In this document: positions 1 through 7,398 of the stretch, one piece after another
How positions within the stretch are numbered: position 1 is the first letter of the stretch
How the letters are laid out: the number at the start of each line of letters is the position of its first letter
Assembly: GCA_945860455.1 (NCBI GenBank)
Contig: CAMAQX010000004.1
Span: forward strand, 1 to 34,357
DNA: 34,357 nt
Source of the DNA: Lishizhenia tianjinensis
Lineage (GTDB): Bacteria; Bacteroidota; Bacteroidia; Flavobacteriales_D; Crocinitomicaceae
Direction: 5' to 3'
Notes under the pieces: model-generated
The model's database searches: none
What the model was told of the DNA's origin: nothing
The model's input: the letters and a program-made list of their open reading frames with translations, nothing else
Program-made: the position numbers and the translations under genes

Positions 1-255
1 TCCAGCGGGTCTTTCAGCGGATGTATCAATCAAACAAACAACTTGACCTACTTTTACAACATCACCCTCCGCGGCTTTTAAAGTTATTATACCACTTGAT
101 TCAGCTGGTAATTCAAGCGTTGCTTTATCTGAATCGACTTCAGCAATAACCTGGTCTTTTTCAACATAATCTCCATCTGAAACTAACCAAGTTGCAATTT
201 CAACTTCTGAGATTGATTCTCCCGGGCTGGGAACTTTCATTTCAAGTACTGACAT
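1..255 (-). CDS. sucB: 2-oxoglutarate dehydrogenase E2 (dihydrolipoyllysine succinyltransferase), N-terminal part
   Basis: This is the first 85 codons of an E2 subunit; the rest lies beyond the window's left edge. Reading the minus strand from the ATG at 255 gives MSVLEMKVPSPGESISEVEI, a lipoyl domain. The lipoyl-lysine motif is DSDKATLE, with the attachment lysine at residue 44. E2 transfers the succinyl group from the ThDP-bound intermediate on E1 to CoA through this swinging lipoyl arm, in the cytoplasmic TCA-cycle complex. It sits 20 nt downstream of sucA on the same strand, the usual sucA-sucB operon. The lipoyl domain alone cannot exclude a different 2-oxoacid dehydrogenase E2, but the preceding E1 is clearly of the 2-oxoglutarate type, so succinyltransferase is the sensible call. 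Confidence 0.93.
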   Translation of the reverse strand, partial: MSVLEMKVPSPGESISEVEIATWLVSDGDYVEKDQVIAEVDSDKATLELPAESSGIITLKAAEGDVVKVGQVVCLIDTSAERPAG

Positions 256-275
256 TGAATTTATTTTTTCTCTAA

Positions 276-3002
276 TTATTTAACTGGGACATTGACGTAA
301 CTGAATAACTGATCATATAATTTTCCTAATCGTTTTTCATGTAATTTTTTCGAACCTTCCGCACAAGCAGCAGAAGCGGGGCGGCAGATATCAATAAATG
401 GAATGTGTCTTAAACTCATCGCAATATGGGACCAAGCCCCCATGTTAGCTGGTTCTTCTTGTGCCCAAATTATATTTTTTGCATTCACATACTTTTTCAG
501 TATTGCTTCAATTTGGGTGACTGGGAGAGGGTATAATTGTTCGATTCGCACAAAGGCATAAGTATCAACTTCTAAAAAGTTTGCCTTTTCTTTCATTTCA
601 TAATAAAACTTACCCGAACAGAATACAAGCGTTTCTATTTTCAGTGTCTCAGCAGTTGAATCATCAATTAATTCTTGGAAGGAGCCAGAAGCCATTTCAT
701 CCAAAGTTGAAACTGCTGCAGGGTATCTCAAGAGCAACTTGGGAGAAAATACAACCAACGGTTTTCTAAATTCTCGTTTCAACTGTCTTCTCAACAAGTG
801 AAAATGATTCGCAGGAGTCGAGGTGTTTACAATTTGCATGTTATAATCTGCACATTGCTGAAGAAATCGTTCCATTCGGCCACTTGAATGCTCTGCTCCT
901 TGGCCTTCATAGCCATGAGGAAGAAGCATAACGAGTCCAGTTTGTGTAGACCATTTGTCTTCACCTGCAGAAATGAATTGATCAATCATGATTTGAGCAC
1001 CATTGAAGAAATCTCCGAATTGAGCCTCCCAAATTGTTAATCCATTTGGTGTTGCTAATGAATAGCCATATTCAAAACCAAGAACCCCATATTCTGACAA
1101 TATAGAATTGTAAATTTCGAATTTCGCCTGTTTATCAGAGAGTAAATTCAACGTAATTATTTCCTCCTCCGTATCCTCCGTTTTCACAACGGCATGTCGA
1201 TGAGAAAAGGTACCTCGTTCTACGTCCTGACCTGAAATCCGAACAGCATGACCTTCGTTCAGTAATGATGCATAAGCCAACATTTCAGCTGAACCCCAGT
1301 CTAATTTATCTTGTTTTATAGCATTTACTCGATCTTCAAAAATCTTAGCGATTTTTCTAAAATACTTTTTACCTTCAGGAAGCGTCGCTAATTTAACACC
1401 TAGTTCTAATAATGTTTTTTTATCAACTCCAGTTTTTGGGGAATCAATAAAATCCTCTGGTTTACTGTGTCTATACCCTTCCCACGAATGACTTAAAAAG
1501 TCATATACCAAGGCTTTATCTTGTGTTCGAGAAAAATCATACTCACTTTCTAAATAACTATTATATTCCCCCTCTATTTTTGCAGCTAATTCTTTAGAAA
1601 TAACTCCTTCTGTTTCCAATTGTTTAAAATAAATCTCTCTTGGATTCGGATGTGTAGCGATGATCTTATACAAATTAGGCTGTGTGAATTTAGGCTCATC
1701 CCCTTCATTGTGTCCATATTTGCGGTAGCATAATAAATCGATAAAGATATCTCTATTGAATTCTTGTCGATAGGCAATGGCCATTTCCATGGCTTGAACA
1801 ACCGCTTCTACATCATCACCATTCACATGAAACACAGGACACAAAGTAGTTTTTGCTACATCCGTACAATATGTTGATGAACGAGCATCCAAATAATTAG
1901 TAGTGAAACCGACTTGATTATTAACTACGATGTGAATTGTTCCCCCTGCTCGGTAACCGTCTAACTGAGCCATTTGAATGGTTTCATAAACAATTCCTTG
2001 TCCAGCTACAGCTGCATCACCATGAATAAGAACCGGACAAATTTTGGATTCTTGTTTTAATTCATGGTCTACCTTAGCCCGTGCTATTCCTTCAACTACA
2101 GTATTTACTGCTTCAAGATGCGAAGGATTAGGAGCCAATGTCAATCCAATGCGTTTTCCATTTTCTAAAGTCACATAAGAAGTAAAACCTTGATGGTATT
2201 TTACATCGCCATCAAACGGGCCATCTGAATCAAATTCTTTTCCTTCAAATTCAGAAAAAATATCTTTTGGTCTTTTTTCAAAAATGTTAGTCAATGTATT
2301 TAATCGACCCCGGTGAGCCATTCCCATAACAAAATACTCAACCCCTAAATCAGATCCTTTTTTTACTAAAGTATCAAGTGCTGGAATAAGCGCTTCTCCA
2401 CCTTCAATGGAAAATCGCTTTTGGCCAACAAATTTTTTACCTAAAAAAGACTCAAAAGAAGAGGCTTGATTCAATTTTTTATAAATTTCAATCTTTCGAT
2501 TGGTATCAATGTTCGGTCTATTCTTAAGTTCAATTTTATGTTTTATCCACTCAACCCTTTCCGGATCGCGCATATAGGCATATTCAATCCCAATTGACTG
2601 ACAATATGTTTGATCAAGGTGATGGATTATATCCTGCAAAGTGGATGGTCCAATTCCAATAATTTCTCCGGCCTGAAAAACCGTAATTAAATCAGAATCA
2701 GACAATTCAAAATTCTCGATGGATAAATCTGGCGTATATTTCCTTCTTTCTCTAACAGGATTTGTTTTTGTAAAAAGGTGTCCCCTAGAGCGGTAGCCGT
2801 TTACCAAATTGATAACACGAAATTCTTTTTGATAATTTTCTGGAACTGCACCCTCTGAATCGAAATTTGTTCGAGCAAAATCGAATCCTTCGAAGAATTT
2901 TTGCCAACCTATATCAACGCTTTCGTGATTTTGACTGTATTGCTTGTACAGATAGTCTATTGCGGTTACATCCGCGTTTCCAACGTATGAAATTTTGTCC
3001 AT
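276..3002 (-). CDS. sucA: 2-oxoglutarate dehydrogenase E1 component
   Basis: Thiamine-diphosphate-dependent E1 subunit that decarboxylates 2-oxoglutarate and hands the succinyl group to the lipoyl arm of E2 in the TCA cycle. The 908-residue length is typical of SucA/OdhA. The N-terminal segment YLYKQYSQNHESVDIGWQKF is the short E2-binding region of this family. Catalytic-core motifs include MGMAHRGRLN (226-235), the ThDP/Mg signature GDAAVAGQG (328-336) followed by NNQVGFTT (361-368), and GHNEGDEP further on. The transketolase-like C-terminal domain (EAQFGDF, LPHGYEGQGAEHSS) is intact. It is the first gene of the sucA-sucB operon and has a good Bacteroidota -7 element just upstream. No truncation or frameshift is seen. 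Confidence 0.97.
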   Translation of the reverse strand: MDKISYVGNADVTAIDYLYKQYSQNHESVDIGWQKFFEGFDFARTNFDSEGAVPENYQKEFRVINLVNGYRSRGHLFTKTNPVRERRKYTPDLSIENFELSDSDLITVFQAGEIIGIGPSTLQDIIHHLDQTYCQSIGIEYAYMRDPERVEWIKHKIELKNRPNIDTNRKIEIYKKLNQASSFESFLGKKFVGQKRFSIEGGEALIPALDTLVKKGSDLGVEYFVMGMAHRGRLNTLTNIFEKRPKDIFSEFEGKEFDSDGPFDGDVKYHQGFTSYVTLENGKRIGLTLAPNPSHLEAVNTVVEGIARAKVDHELKQESKICPVLIHGDAAVAGQGIVYETIQMAQLDGYRAGGTIHIVVNNQVGFTTNYLDARSSTYCTDVAKTTLCPVFHVNGDDVEAVVQAMEMAIAYRQEFNRDIFIDLLCYRKYGHNEGDEPKFTQPNLYKIIATHPNPREIYFKQLETEGVISKELAAKIEGEYNSYLESEYDFSRTQDKALVYDFLSHSWEGYRHSKPEDFIDSPKTGVDKKTLLELGVKLATLPEGKKYFRKIAKIFEDRVNAIKQDKLDWGSAEMLAYASLLNEGHAVRISGQDVERGTFSHRHAVVKTEDTEEEIITLNLLSDKQAKFEIYNSILSEYGVLGFEYGYSLATPNGLTIWEAQFGDFFNGAQIMIDQFISAGEDKWSTQTGLVMLLPHGYEGQGAEHSSGRMERFLQQCADYNMQIVNTSTPANHFHLLRRQLKREFRKPLVVFSPKLLLRYPAAVSTLDEMASGSFQELIDDSTAETLKIETLVFCSGKFYYEMKEKANFLEVDTYAFVRIEQLYPLPVTQIEAILKKYVNAKNIIWAQEEPANMGAWSHIAMSLRHIPFIDICRPASAACAEGSKKLHEKRLGKLYDQLFSYVNVPVK

Positions 3003-3025
3003 TCTACTGAATACTCTTAGGTTAA

Positions 3026-3033
3026 CAAAGTTA
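3026..3033 (-). promoter_or_regulatory. Probable -7 promoter element for sucA-sucB
   Basis: The plus strand reads CAAAGTTA, which on the minus strand is TAACTTTG, a full match to the Bacteroidota -7 consensus TAnnTTTG. Transcription would start about 15-20 nt before the sucA ATG, giving a short leader. There is no exact TTTG at the -33 position; only a T-rich TTTAC lies about 22 nt upstream, so this rests on the -7 element. Confidence 0.45.
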
Positions 3034-3119
3034 CAGAATTAAACTTACTTTCACGTAAAAATTTGGATTTTTAGCACCAAGGCATTGTGGATAAGCCTAT
3101 ATTTTTTAATTATTCGAAA

Positions 3120-3147
3120 TTGTAATCAAAAAAATGCATTAATTTTA
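3120..3147 (+). promoter_or_regulatory. Possible promoter of the sigma/anti-sigma gene pair
   Basis: TTG (3120-3122), a 17-nt spacer and TAATTTTA (3140-3147) resemble the Bacteroidota -33/-7 layout; the -7 box matches 7 of 8 consensus positions. Transcription would then begin at about 3153-3155, on top of the first ATG of the ORF track, which favours translation from the later ATG at 3193 or 3196. Autoregulation by the encoded sigma factor would need a different promoter, so this may be only the housekeeping one. Confidence 0.3.
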
Positions 3148-3192
3148 GATTAGATGCAACTTTACAAAACAAAGAAGAGTCTACAAAATGAC

Positions 3193-3741
3193 ATGATGGA
3201 AGACATCGATCTGGTACAAGCCTGTTTGAAGGGAAATCCACGTGCTCAAAAAGCGTTGTTTGAAAAGTTTGCGGCGAAAATGTTTGCAGTTTGTCTTCGG
3301 TATATGAATAATCATGACGAAGCACAAGATGCATTGCAAGATGGTTTTGTAAAGATTTTTTCAAAACTCGTTGATTTTAAAAATGAAGGGGTTTTGGAAG
3401 GGTGGATTAGGCGAATTATTGTTAATACTTGCCTCGATGCGATTAGAAAAAATGCAAAAACCAAATTTGACGTTTCATTGGATGATGTAAGTTATAAATT
3501 AGACTATACAGATAATGGGATGCAATGGCTAGAAGTGGAAGAATTGATGAAATTAATTCAATCCATGCCAAATGGTTACAGGGTTATTTTTAATCTATAT
3601 GCCATTGAAGGTTATTCACATAAAGAGATTGGTGAAAAACTAGGCATCAATGAAAACACTTCAAAATCTCAATATTTACGTGCGCGCGCTTTTTTAAGAG
3701 AACGATTAGAAAAAATCGAATGGACAGAAAAGACACTATAG
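3193..3741 (+). CDS. ECF-type RNA polymerase sigma factor
   Basis: Sigma-70 family factor of the extracytoplasmic-function group. Region 2 is visible as LFEKFAAKMFAVCLRYMNNH with DALQDGFVKIF, and region 4 as a helix-turn-helix, GYSHKEIGEKLGINENTSKS. The two regions are joined by a short linker, and no region 1.1 or 3 is present, as expected for ECF factors. I use the ATG at 3193 (182 residues; 3196 is equally possible) rather than the upstream ATG at 3154. The longer version adds only a basic, non-conserved MQLYKTKKSLQND segment and would start at the predicted transcription start. An AAAGAAGAG run lies about 13 nt before 3193. The downstream gene overlaps by 22 nt and encodes a membrane protein with the layout of an anti-sigma factor. 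Confidence 0.9.
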   Translation: MMEDIDLVQACLKGNPRAQKALFEKFAAKMFAVCLRYMNNHDEAQDALQDGFVKIFSKLVDFKNEGVLEGWIRRIIVNTCLDAIRKNAKTKFDVSLDDVSYKLDYTDNGMQWLEVEELMKLIQSMPNGYRVIFNLYAIEGYSHKEIGEKLGINENTSKSQYLRARAFLRERLEKIEWTEKTL

Positions 3742-4610
3742 AAGAATTGTTTAAGCAAAAACTAGCTGACCATCAAGTTTCGGTAAATCCGGAATTGTGG
3801 TCTTCTATTGCCTCAAAAATTCCTGCAGTAACCCCAGCAGCGATTGACGGCGGAATGACATTGGTAGCTAAAGCGATTATTGGGGTTGCAGTTGCAGCTT
3901 CTGTTGTTGGTCTTGGTTATTTAATTGCTGTTCAGAATGCAACCACAGAAAAGAACACTATTAGAATTCAAGAGAAAACAACTATCAAATACCAACCAGA
4001 AAAAACAAATTCAAATTCTTCAAATGATCAATCCTCAGTTCCAGTTATTAAGGATGATGGAAAGAAAAAAATAATTTCAATAGTTACGAATCCATCAACT
4101 TTAACTAGTTCTTTAATTTCAGAAACACTAACAGGAGCTGAAATAATTCAATCTGAGGTTCAAAAGCTAATTCCTCCAAGTAATGAGAAAGGCAATTCAT
4201 CTAACATTCCCGTTAACGAAGAATTGGCTGCAGAGAAAACAGAAAATAATGCATCAAATACGCTTGTAGCTCCTATTACTTCTGGAAAATCAAATGCAAT
4301 AATACAAGACTTGAAACCAACCGAAGGGAGTAGTTTAACTTTAGTATTGCCAAATATTTTCACGCCAAACGGGGATGGAAATAATGATGTATTAACTCTA
4401 GATGCTTCGACAATCAGTGATTTCAGTATTGTAGTTCTTAACTCTGCTGGAATAGTTGTTTATCAATCCAGTGATTCTTCATTTAGCTGGAATGGAACGC
4501 TGCCAACGGGAGATCCTGTTAATGAAGGCAATTTTATCTATTATGTTACAGGAAAAGATTCGGAGGGAAAACTAATATCCAAACATAGTAGGCTAGTTAT
4601 TAAACATTAA
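3720..4610 (+). CDS. Membrane-anchored probable anti-sigma protein with C-terminal CHU_C (T9SS type B-like) domain
   Basis: A 296-residue protein overlapping the sigma gene by 22 nt, which implies translational coupling. The N-terminal 50 residues are cytoplasmic-looking and helical (ELFKQKLADHQVSVNPELW), like the N-termini of Bacteroidota proteins encoded next to ECF sigma factors. One transmembrane helix follows at about 51-72 (AIIGVAVAASVVGLGYLIAV). Residues 75-205 are a low-complexity Ser/Thr/Asn/Glu-rich linker. Residues about 209-296 form a gliding-motility-associated C-terminal domain with IFTPNGDGNNDVL, FSWNGTLPTG and a terminal SKHSRLVIKH. I infer a sigma-binding N-terminus tied to a periplasmic sensor. 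There is no cleavable signal peptide, so the CHU_C domain probably stays tethered rather than being exported by T9SS. Sigma binding is inferred from position and architecture only. Confidence 0.72.
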   Translation: MDRKDTIEELFKQKLADHQVSVNPELWSSIASKIPAVTPAAIDGGMTLVAKAIIGVAVAASVVGLGYLIAVQNATTEKNTIRIQEKTTIKYQPEKTNSNSSNDQSSVPVIKDDGKKKIISIVTNPSTLTSSLISETLTGAEIIQSEVQKLIPPSNEKGNSSNIPVNEELAAEKTENNASNTLVAPITSGKSNAIIQDLKPTEGSSLTLVLPNIFTPNGDGNNDVLTLDASTISDFSIVVLNSAGIVVYQSSDSSFSWNGTLPTGDPVNEGNFIYYVTGKDSEGKLISKHSRLVIKH

Positions 4611-5462
4611 TTAGATTTCGTTAAATCTAAAAGTTTCTTTAACTCGCACTCCTTTTTCCGTGTGTTGAACCGTACAACATTCATTCACGCTGTCATGTTC
4701 TAAAAACAGTATGAATTCTTCGTCAGCCGCACGATTTAAAAAAGCCTCTTTCTCAGAAATTGTTATTAGCGGTCGGGTATCGTACCCCATAACATATGGC
4801 AAGGGAATATGTCCTACACTGGGAAGTAAATCTGCCATAAATACTATTGTTTTGCCTTTATATTTTATGTGAGGAATCATCATACTTTCCGTATGACCAT
4901 CAACAAATAAAACATCAATATCCTTGAAACAGTTATCGGTAAAATCAGCTGTTCGTTCCAAAAATTTCAGTTGTCCACTTTCCTGAATAGGAAGAATATT
5001 TTCAGTTAAAAATGAAGCTTTTTCTCTCGGATTAGGCTTTGTTGCCCATTCCCAATGGTTTTCAGTACTCCAGTAATTTGCCTGTTCAAATGCAGGTCGA
5101 TATGCTGATTTCGAATCATTCCATTCAATGGCACCTCCACAATGATCAAAATGCAAATGCGTTAAAAAAACATCTGAAATATCCTTTTTTGAAAAGCCTA
5201 GTTTTTGTAGATTTCCACTCAAGGAGTCTTCTCCATGCAGAAAATAATGGGAGAAAAACTTATCAGATTGTTTATTTCCGATACCTGTATCCACCAAGAT
5301 TAACTGGTTACCATCCTCAATTAACAAAGACCGCATTGCCCATGTACACATATTGAATTCGTCAGCTGGATTGGTTTTTTCCCAAATTGTTTTTGGAACT
5401 ACCCCAAACATAGCTCCTCCATCTAATTTGAAAAAGCCCGTATTTAGCACATGTATTTTCAT
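4611..5462 (-). CDS. MBL-fold metallo-hydrolase (lactonase-like)
   Basis: A 283-residue metallo-beta-lactamase-fold hydrolase. The metal-binding motif HLHFDH is at residues 102-107, the third histidine is in VDGHTES (H190), the bridging aspartate is in MADLLPS (D211), and a late histidine is in FLEHDSV (H256). The strand before the motif reads LVDTGIGN. This is the full dinuclear-zinc ligand set, so the enzyme should be active. The overall layout resembles the AHL-lactonase/quorum-quenching and related hydrolase group, but the substrate cannot be told from sequence. There is no signal peptide, so it is probably cytoplasmic. The stop codon directly abuts that of the anti-sigma gene on the other strand. 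The start is only 9 nt from the end of the upstream gene's terminator, leaving its own promoter unclear. Confidence 0.88.
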   Translation of the reverse strand: MKIHVLNTGFFKLDGGAMFGVVPKTIWEKTNPADEFNMCTWAMRSLLIEDGNQLILVDTGIGNKQSDKFFSHYFLHGEDSLSGNLQKLGFSKKDISDVFLTHLHFDHCGGAIEWNDSKSAYRPAFEQANYWSTENHWEWATKPNPREKASFLTENILPIQESGQLKFLERTADFTDNCFKDIDVLFVDGHTESMMIPHIKYKGKTIVFMADLLPSVGHIPLPYVMGYDTRPLITISEKEAFLNRAADEEFILFLEHDSVNECCTVQHTEKGVRVKETFRFNEI

Positions 5463-5471
5463 AGTTAAAGC

Positions 5472-5498
5472 AAAAAAAGGCCAACATGAAGTTAGCCT
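5472..5498 (-). terminator. Rho-independent terminator of the 300-residue T9SS cargo gene
   Basis: On the minus strand AGGCTAAC - TTCAT - GTTGGCCT forms an 8-bp stem with one U-G wobble and a 5-nt loop, followed directly by a run of seven T. It lies about 25 nt after the stop of the gene at 5523-6425 and ends about 10 nt before the start codon of the MBL gene. Confidence 0.75.
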
Positions 5499-5522
5499 AG
5501 ATTTTAAAAAGAATTCTAAAGA

Positions 5523-6425
5523 TTAACGAACGTATATTTTCTTGGTAACTTGACCTTGATCAAAAATTGTTTGAACTTGGTAAATACCCGTTGTAATATC
5601 ATTCAACACTATTTGAGTGTTTACATCGTTAATTTTAACACTATAAACTACTCTTCCTTCTAGGGAAACTAATTTCACCTCCCCTCCAATTAAATCAGGA
5701 GTAACATTGATATTAATCTGATCTAACATCGGTTTAATAGATACTTTGTCATCAACAGAAACTTGATTTAATCCAGAAACAGATCCTTCACCAGCAAGTA
5801 TTTGTTCATCTGGATTAATATTATAGGCGTAATCGTGTATTGTCAATTTTAGACCTGTTGGATCTAGGGTATCCAAGCTTAGGCGCACCCAACCATAATT
5901 AATATTAGTTCCTGCCGAAAATTTCATTCCTAAAAATTTCTGACTAACGCCCAAAAATTCACCTTGATTGATGTTGTAAGTAATATTAAATGCTGGAACT
6001 GAAACCACACCTTTTACACCAAGTGCGGCAGATTGAGAACTAAAATTATTTGCAGAAGTAATGGCATCTCCCCCATTGAGCGCTGTAACCCCAAAGGTAC
6101 TGCTCGAACCAATAACTTGTCCTTGAACACCACCAAGTGGGCCAGGTACAGCGTTAGCTTGCGACCCATTATATACATAGGTAAACGGAATCCCCATATA
6201 AGTAGATGACCCATTGCCATTGAACGAGGCGACTTGGAAAGTAATATCAATTCCTGTATCCACATTCATATCAATTTCAAACGGCCCACTTGTTTTATCC
6301 AAAACCACATCTGGATTAACATCGGTGTATTGAATATTTTGAGCTGTCGCCAAACCACTCATCAATAAGGAACTTGCGACAGCTGAGTAAGACTTAATTT
6401 TCGGGGATGTAGATAATTTATTCAT
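5523..6425 (-). CDS. T9SS type A sorting domain-containing secreted protein (first of two paralogues)
   Basis: A 300-residue exported protein of unknown function. The N-terminus MNKLSTSPKIKSYSAVASSL through LATAQ is a Sec signal peptide, and the mature protein begins near NIQYTDVNPDVVLD. The C-terminal 80 residues (from SVDDKVSIKPMLDQININVT) are a type A Por-secretion sorting domain ending in TGIYQVQTIFDQGQVTKKIYVR-type strands, so the product should be released to the surface or medium by T9SS. The central part contains the strand INYGWVRLSLDT. It shares the DVNPDVV motif, the YGWVRLS/YAWVKLS strand and the sorting domain with the next gene upstream, so the two are diverged tandem duplicates. 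No catalytic motif is recognised. Confidence 0.85.
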   Translation of the reverse strand: MNKLSTSPKIKSYSAVASSLLMSGLATAQNIQYTDVNPDVVLDKTSGPFEIDMNVDTGIDITFQVASFNGNGSSTYMGIPFTYVYNGSQANAVPGPLGGVQGQVIGSSSTFGVTALNGGDAITSANNFSSQSAALGVKGVVSVPAFNITYNINQGEFLGVSQKFLGMKFSAGTNINYGWVRLSLDTLDPTGLKLTIHDYAYNINPDEQILAGEGSVSGLNQVSVDDKVSIKPMLDQININVTPDLIGGEVKLVSLEGRVVYSVKINDVNTQIVLNDITTGIYQVQTIFDQGQVTKKIYVR

Positions 6426-6442
6426 AAATAATGTATTAAAAC

Positions 6443-6468
6443 AAAAAAGGCGGAATTACTTCCGCCTT
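6443..6468 (-). terminator. Rho-independent terminator of the 285-residue T9SS cargo gene
   Basis: A perfect 9-bp inverted repeat, AAGGCGGAA - 4-nt loop - TTCCGCCTT, is followed on the minus strand by a T-run (TTTTTTG). It lies 20 nt after the stop of the gene at 6489-7346 and 17 nt before the start of the next paralogue, so it should separate expression of the two duplicates. Confidence 0.85.
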
Positions 6469-6476
6469 CAAATATA
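6469..6476 (-). promoter_or_regulatory. Possible -7 promoter element overlapping the terminator
   Basis: The minus strand reads TATATTTG, a full match to TAnnTTTG, placed directly before the terminator hairpin. A transcript from here would begin inside the first arm of the hairpin and reach the ATG of the 300-residue cargo gene after about 38 nt. No convincing -33 TTTG is present (GTTTAC lies 22 nt upstream), so confidence is limited. Confidence 0.35.
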
Positions 6477-6488
6477 ATAAAAAAAATA

Positions 6489-7346
6489 TTACTTAACGTA
6501 AACTCTTTTGTTCACTGAACCTGATTCAAAATTTGCAGTAACTGAATAAATACCAGAATCAACTCCTTCGAAAGAAATTGTAGTATTAACATCAGAAATA
6601 GCGATTGTTTTAACCACTTGACCCGCCATGCTAACCATGGAAATTGAACCACCAATTAAATCTGGCGTAACATTGATAGTTGCATCATTTAATGTAGTTT
6701 TGATTGTAACTTTATTTTCAACGGAAACATCTTCAATTCCAGCAGTTTGACAAGTATTAATAGTTGCACCTGGAGTTGCATTGAATGCATATTCTTTCAC
6801 TGTAATTGTTTCAGCATTGGCGGCAACAGAAAGTTTAACCCAAGCATAATGAGTTCCAGAAGTAGCAGTAAATTTAACACCTAAGTATTTGTCCGTAGCA
6901 CCTAAGAAAGGAGTTGTTGTGGAAGTAAAAGGTACTGTTCCGTTAATTAATGCGGCATATCCAAAGTTTCCGTAAGTATCAGTTCCAAATGTTGCAGCAG
7001 CAGAAACAGCAACACCACAATTCAACGCTGCAGCCATAGTTGCAGTATCAGCAGCAATGATTGCGTTTGCAGCAGGTATTGCAGCATAAGCTAATGCACC
7101 CTTATATGTGAAGCTTGAAGTAGCTCCTTCAATGTGAGCAACACCAAATGCGATATCCGGAGTAGCATCATTATTAAAATCAATAGCATAAGGATTTATT
7201 AACGTAGTATTTGAGTCTACAACCACGTCTGGATTTACATCCATATAGGTAATTTGAGCATTAGCAGCGCCTCCGGCTACAATTGCGCCAGCAACAGCTG
7301 TGTAACCAGCTAATTTAGACTTGTTGATTGAGGTAGTTTTTTTCAT
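6489..7346 (-). CDS. T9SS type A sorting domain-containing secreted protein (second of two paralogues)
   Basis: A 285-residue exported protein of unknown function. A Sec signal peptide (MKKTTSINKSKLAGYTAVAG to GGAANA) precedes a mature start at QITYMDVNPDVVVD. The middle region is alanine-rich and includes FNNDATPDIAFGVAHIEG. A strand HYAWVKLSVAA corresponds to YGWVRLSLDT in the neighbouring paralogue. The C-terminal 80 residues, from SVENKVTIKTTLNDATINVT, are a type A T9SS sorting domain ending in KRVYVK. It has its own promoter-like sequence and a strong terminator, so it is probably transcribed alone. I see no enzymatic motif; a surface or matrix role is a guess. Confidence 0.85.
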   Translation of the reverse strand: MKKTTSINKSKLAGYTAVAGAIVAGGAANAQITYMDVNPDVVVDSNTTLINPYAIDFNNDATPDIAFGVAHIEGATSSFTYKGALAYAAIPAANAIIAADTATMAAALNCGVAVSAAATFGTDTYGNFGYAALINGTVPFTSTTTPFLGATDKYLGVKFTATSGTHYAWVKLSVAANAETITVKEYAFNATPGATINTCQTAGIEDVSVENKVTIKTTLNDATINVTPDLIGGSISMVSMAGQVVKTIAISDVNTTISFEGVDSGIYSVTANFESGSVNKRVYVK

Positions 7347-7366
7347 AAGCTTATAAATATTTTTAG

Positions 7367-7398
7367 TAAAAATACAAAAAAAAAAGTTTAACTACAAA
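7367..7398 (-). promoter_or_regulatory. Probable promoter of the 285-residue T9SS cargo gene
   Basis: On the minus strand TTTG (7395-7398), a 20-nt spacer and TATTTTTA (7367-7374) give the Bacteroidota -33/-7 layout with correct spacing; the -7 box matches 7 of 8 positions. The -33 box lies in the last codons of the phosphodiesterase gene. The predicted leader is about 15 nt. Confidence 0.5.

Noticed and set aside
3110-3364. Minus-strand 84-residue ORF between sucA and the sigma gene
   Set aside because: Most of it overlaps the sigma factor gene on the other strand and its composition is not protein-like; the sigma reading frame has clear motifs.
6014-6265. Minus-strand 83-residue ORF inside the T9SS cargo gene
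   Set aside because: It is a different frame of the same coding region, with no independent support.
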